Assembly: GCA_001773855.1 (NCBI GenBank)
Contig: MEXZ01000142.1
Span: 9,670-15,706 of the forward strand
Source: Candidatus Aminicenantes bacterium RBG_13_64_14
Lineage (GTDB): Bacteria; Acidobacteriota; Aminicenantia; Aminicenantales; Saccharicenantaceae
Direction of reading: 5' to 3'
DNA length: 6,037 nucleotides
Part shown: positions 5,939 through 6,037 of the stretch, one piece after another
How the letters are laid out: each line of letters opens with the position of its first letter
How positions within the stretch are numbered: position 1 is the first letter of the stretch
The notes under the pieces: model-generated
Database searches by the model: none
Seen by the model: the letters and a program-made list of their open reading frames with translations, nothing else
What the model was told of the DNA's origin: nothing
Program-made: the position numbers and the translations under genes

Positions 5939-6035
5939 ACCGCCCCTAGCCCCCCGGCCCCCCGGGGACCTGTCCCGGCGGTCCCCCCATCGCAAGCGAT
6001 GGGTCCCCCCCCGCTACGGGGGTCGTCGGGGCGGT
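5939..6035. repeat. C/G-rich structured inverted-repeat element (closing stem plus three hairpins)
   Basis: The non-coding tail after the DedA gene holds a nested set of inverted repeats. ACCGCCCC (5939-5946) is the exact reverse complement of GGGGCGGT (6028-6035), an 8-bp closing stem around about 80 bases. Inside are three hairpins: GGGGACC/GGTCCCC (5964-5970 with 5980-5986, 9-base loop), CCCATCGC/GCGATGGG (5986-5993 with 5996-6003, 2-base loop) and CCCCCG/CGGGGG (6008-6013 with 6017-6022, 3-base loop). A competing fold GGGAC/GTCCC (5965-5969 with 5972-5976) also exists. No T-run follows any stem and no gene is visible. It could be a dispersed REP- or MITE-like repeat, a structured 3' end of the DedA transcript, or part of something continuing past the window. 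It is not a tRNA: the conserved T-loop is absent. Confidence 0.55.
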
Positions 6036-6037
6036 AT

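Noticed and set aside
5939..6035. tRNA-like cloverleaf (8-bp closing stem, three arms, about 97 bases, superficially like a long-arm or selenocysteine tRNA)
   Set aside because: Neither strand has the T-loop GTTCRA consensus, a plausible D-loop or an anticodon loop with seven bases. Inner loops of two and three bases are incompatible with tRNA.
5896..6037. Another gene beginning in the tail
   Set aside because: No start with a ribosome site opens a frame of useful length. The region is dominated by C and G runs and inverted repeats.

Overview
The window is a GC-rich, densely coding bacterial segment with short gaps, overlapping or nearly overlapping genes, and ATG, GTG and possibly TTG starts. 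There are no rRNA or tRNA genes, insertion sequences or CRISPR arrays. The organism cannot be named from this alone. The mix of a tandem pstB pair, DUF4097 and DUF3014 envelope proteins and a PflX-type radical SAM enzyme would fit Acidobacteriota or Aminicenantes-like bacteria, but that is a low-confidence guess.

Region 1 (1-2431) is the distal part of a high-affinity phosphate uptake (pst) operon: the last codons of pstC, complete pstA, and two consecutive pstB-type ATPase genes. The two ATPases are not simple duplicates. The first lacks the Q-loop glutamine and the H-loop histidine but keeps a perfect LSGGQ signature. The second has every catalytic motif but a changed signature (LSGEQ). These defects are complementary, so the pair looks built to form one good and one degenerate ATP site in a heterodimer. 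No pstS or phoU is in view.

Region 2 (2432-4222) has a likely promoter (a consensus -10) followed by two closely spaced genes for envelope proteins of unknown function. One is a probable exported or lipoprotein-like DUF4097 beta-repeat protein; the other is a single-pass membrane-anchored DUF3014 protein.

Region 3 (4238-5206, minus strand) is a PflX-type radical SAM protein, convergent with the DUF3014 gene. A 15-nt gap separates them, and a GC hairpin there touches both stop codons.

Region 4 (5207-5895) has a short AT-rich divergent spacer and then a DedA-family membrane protein with the family's key acidic and arginine residues.

Region 5 (5896-6037) is a non-coding tail. It holds a very C/G-rich structured element: an 8-bp closing inverted repeat around three hairpins. 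It is the best candidate here for an undescribed repeat or structured RNA element.

The gene families are ordinary overall. The most interesting signals are the asymmetric PstB pair and the structured element at the right end.
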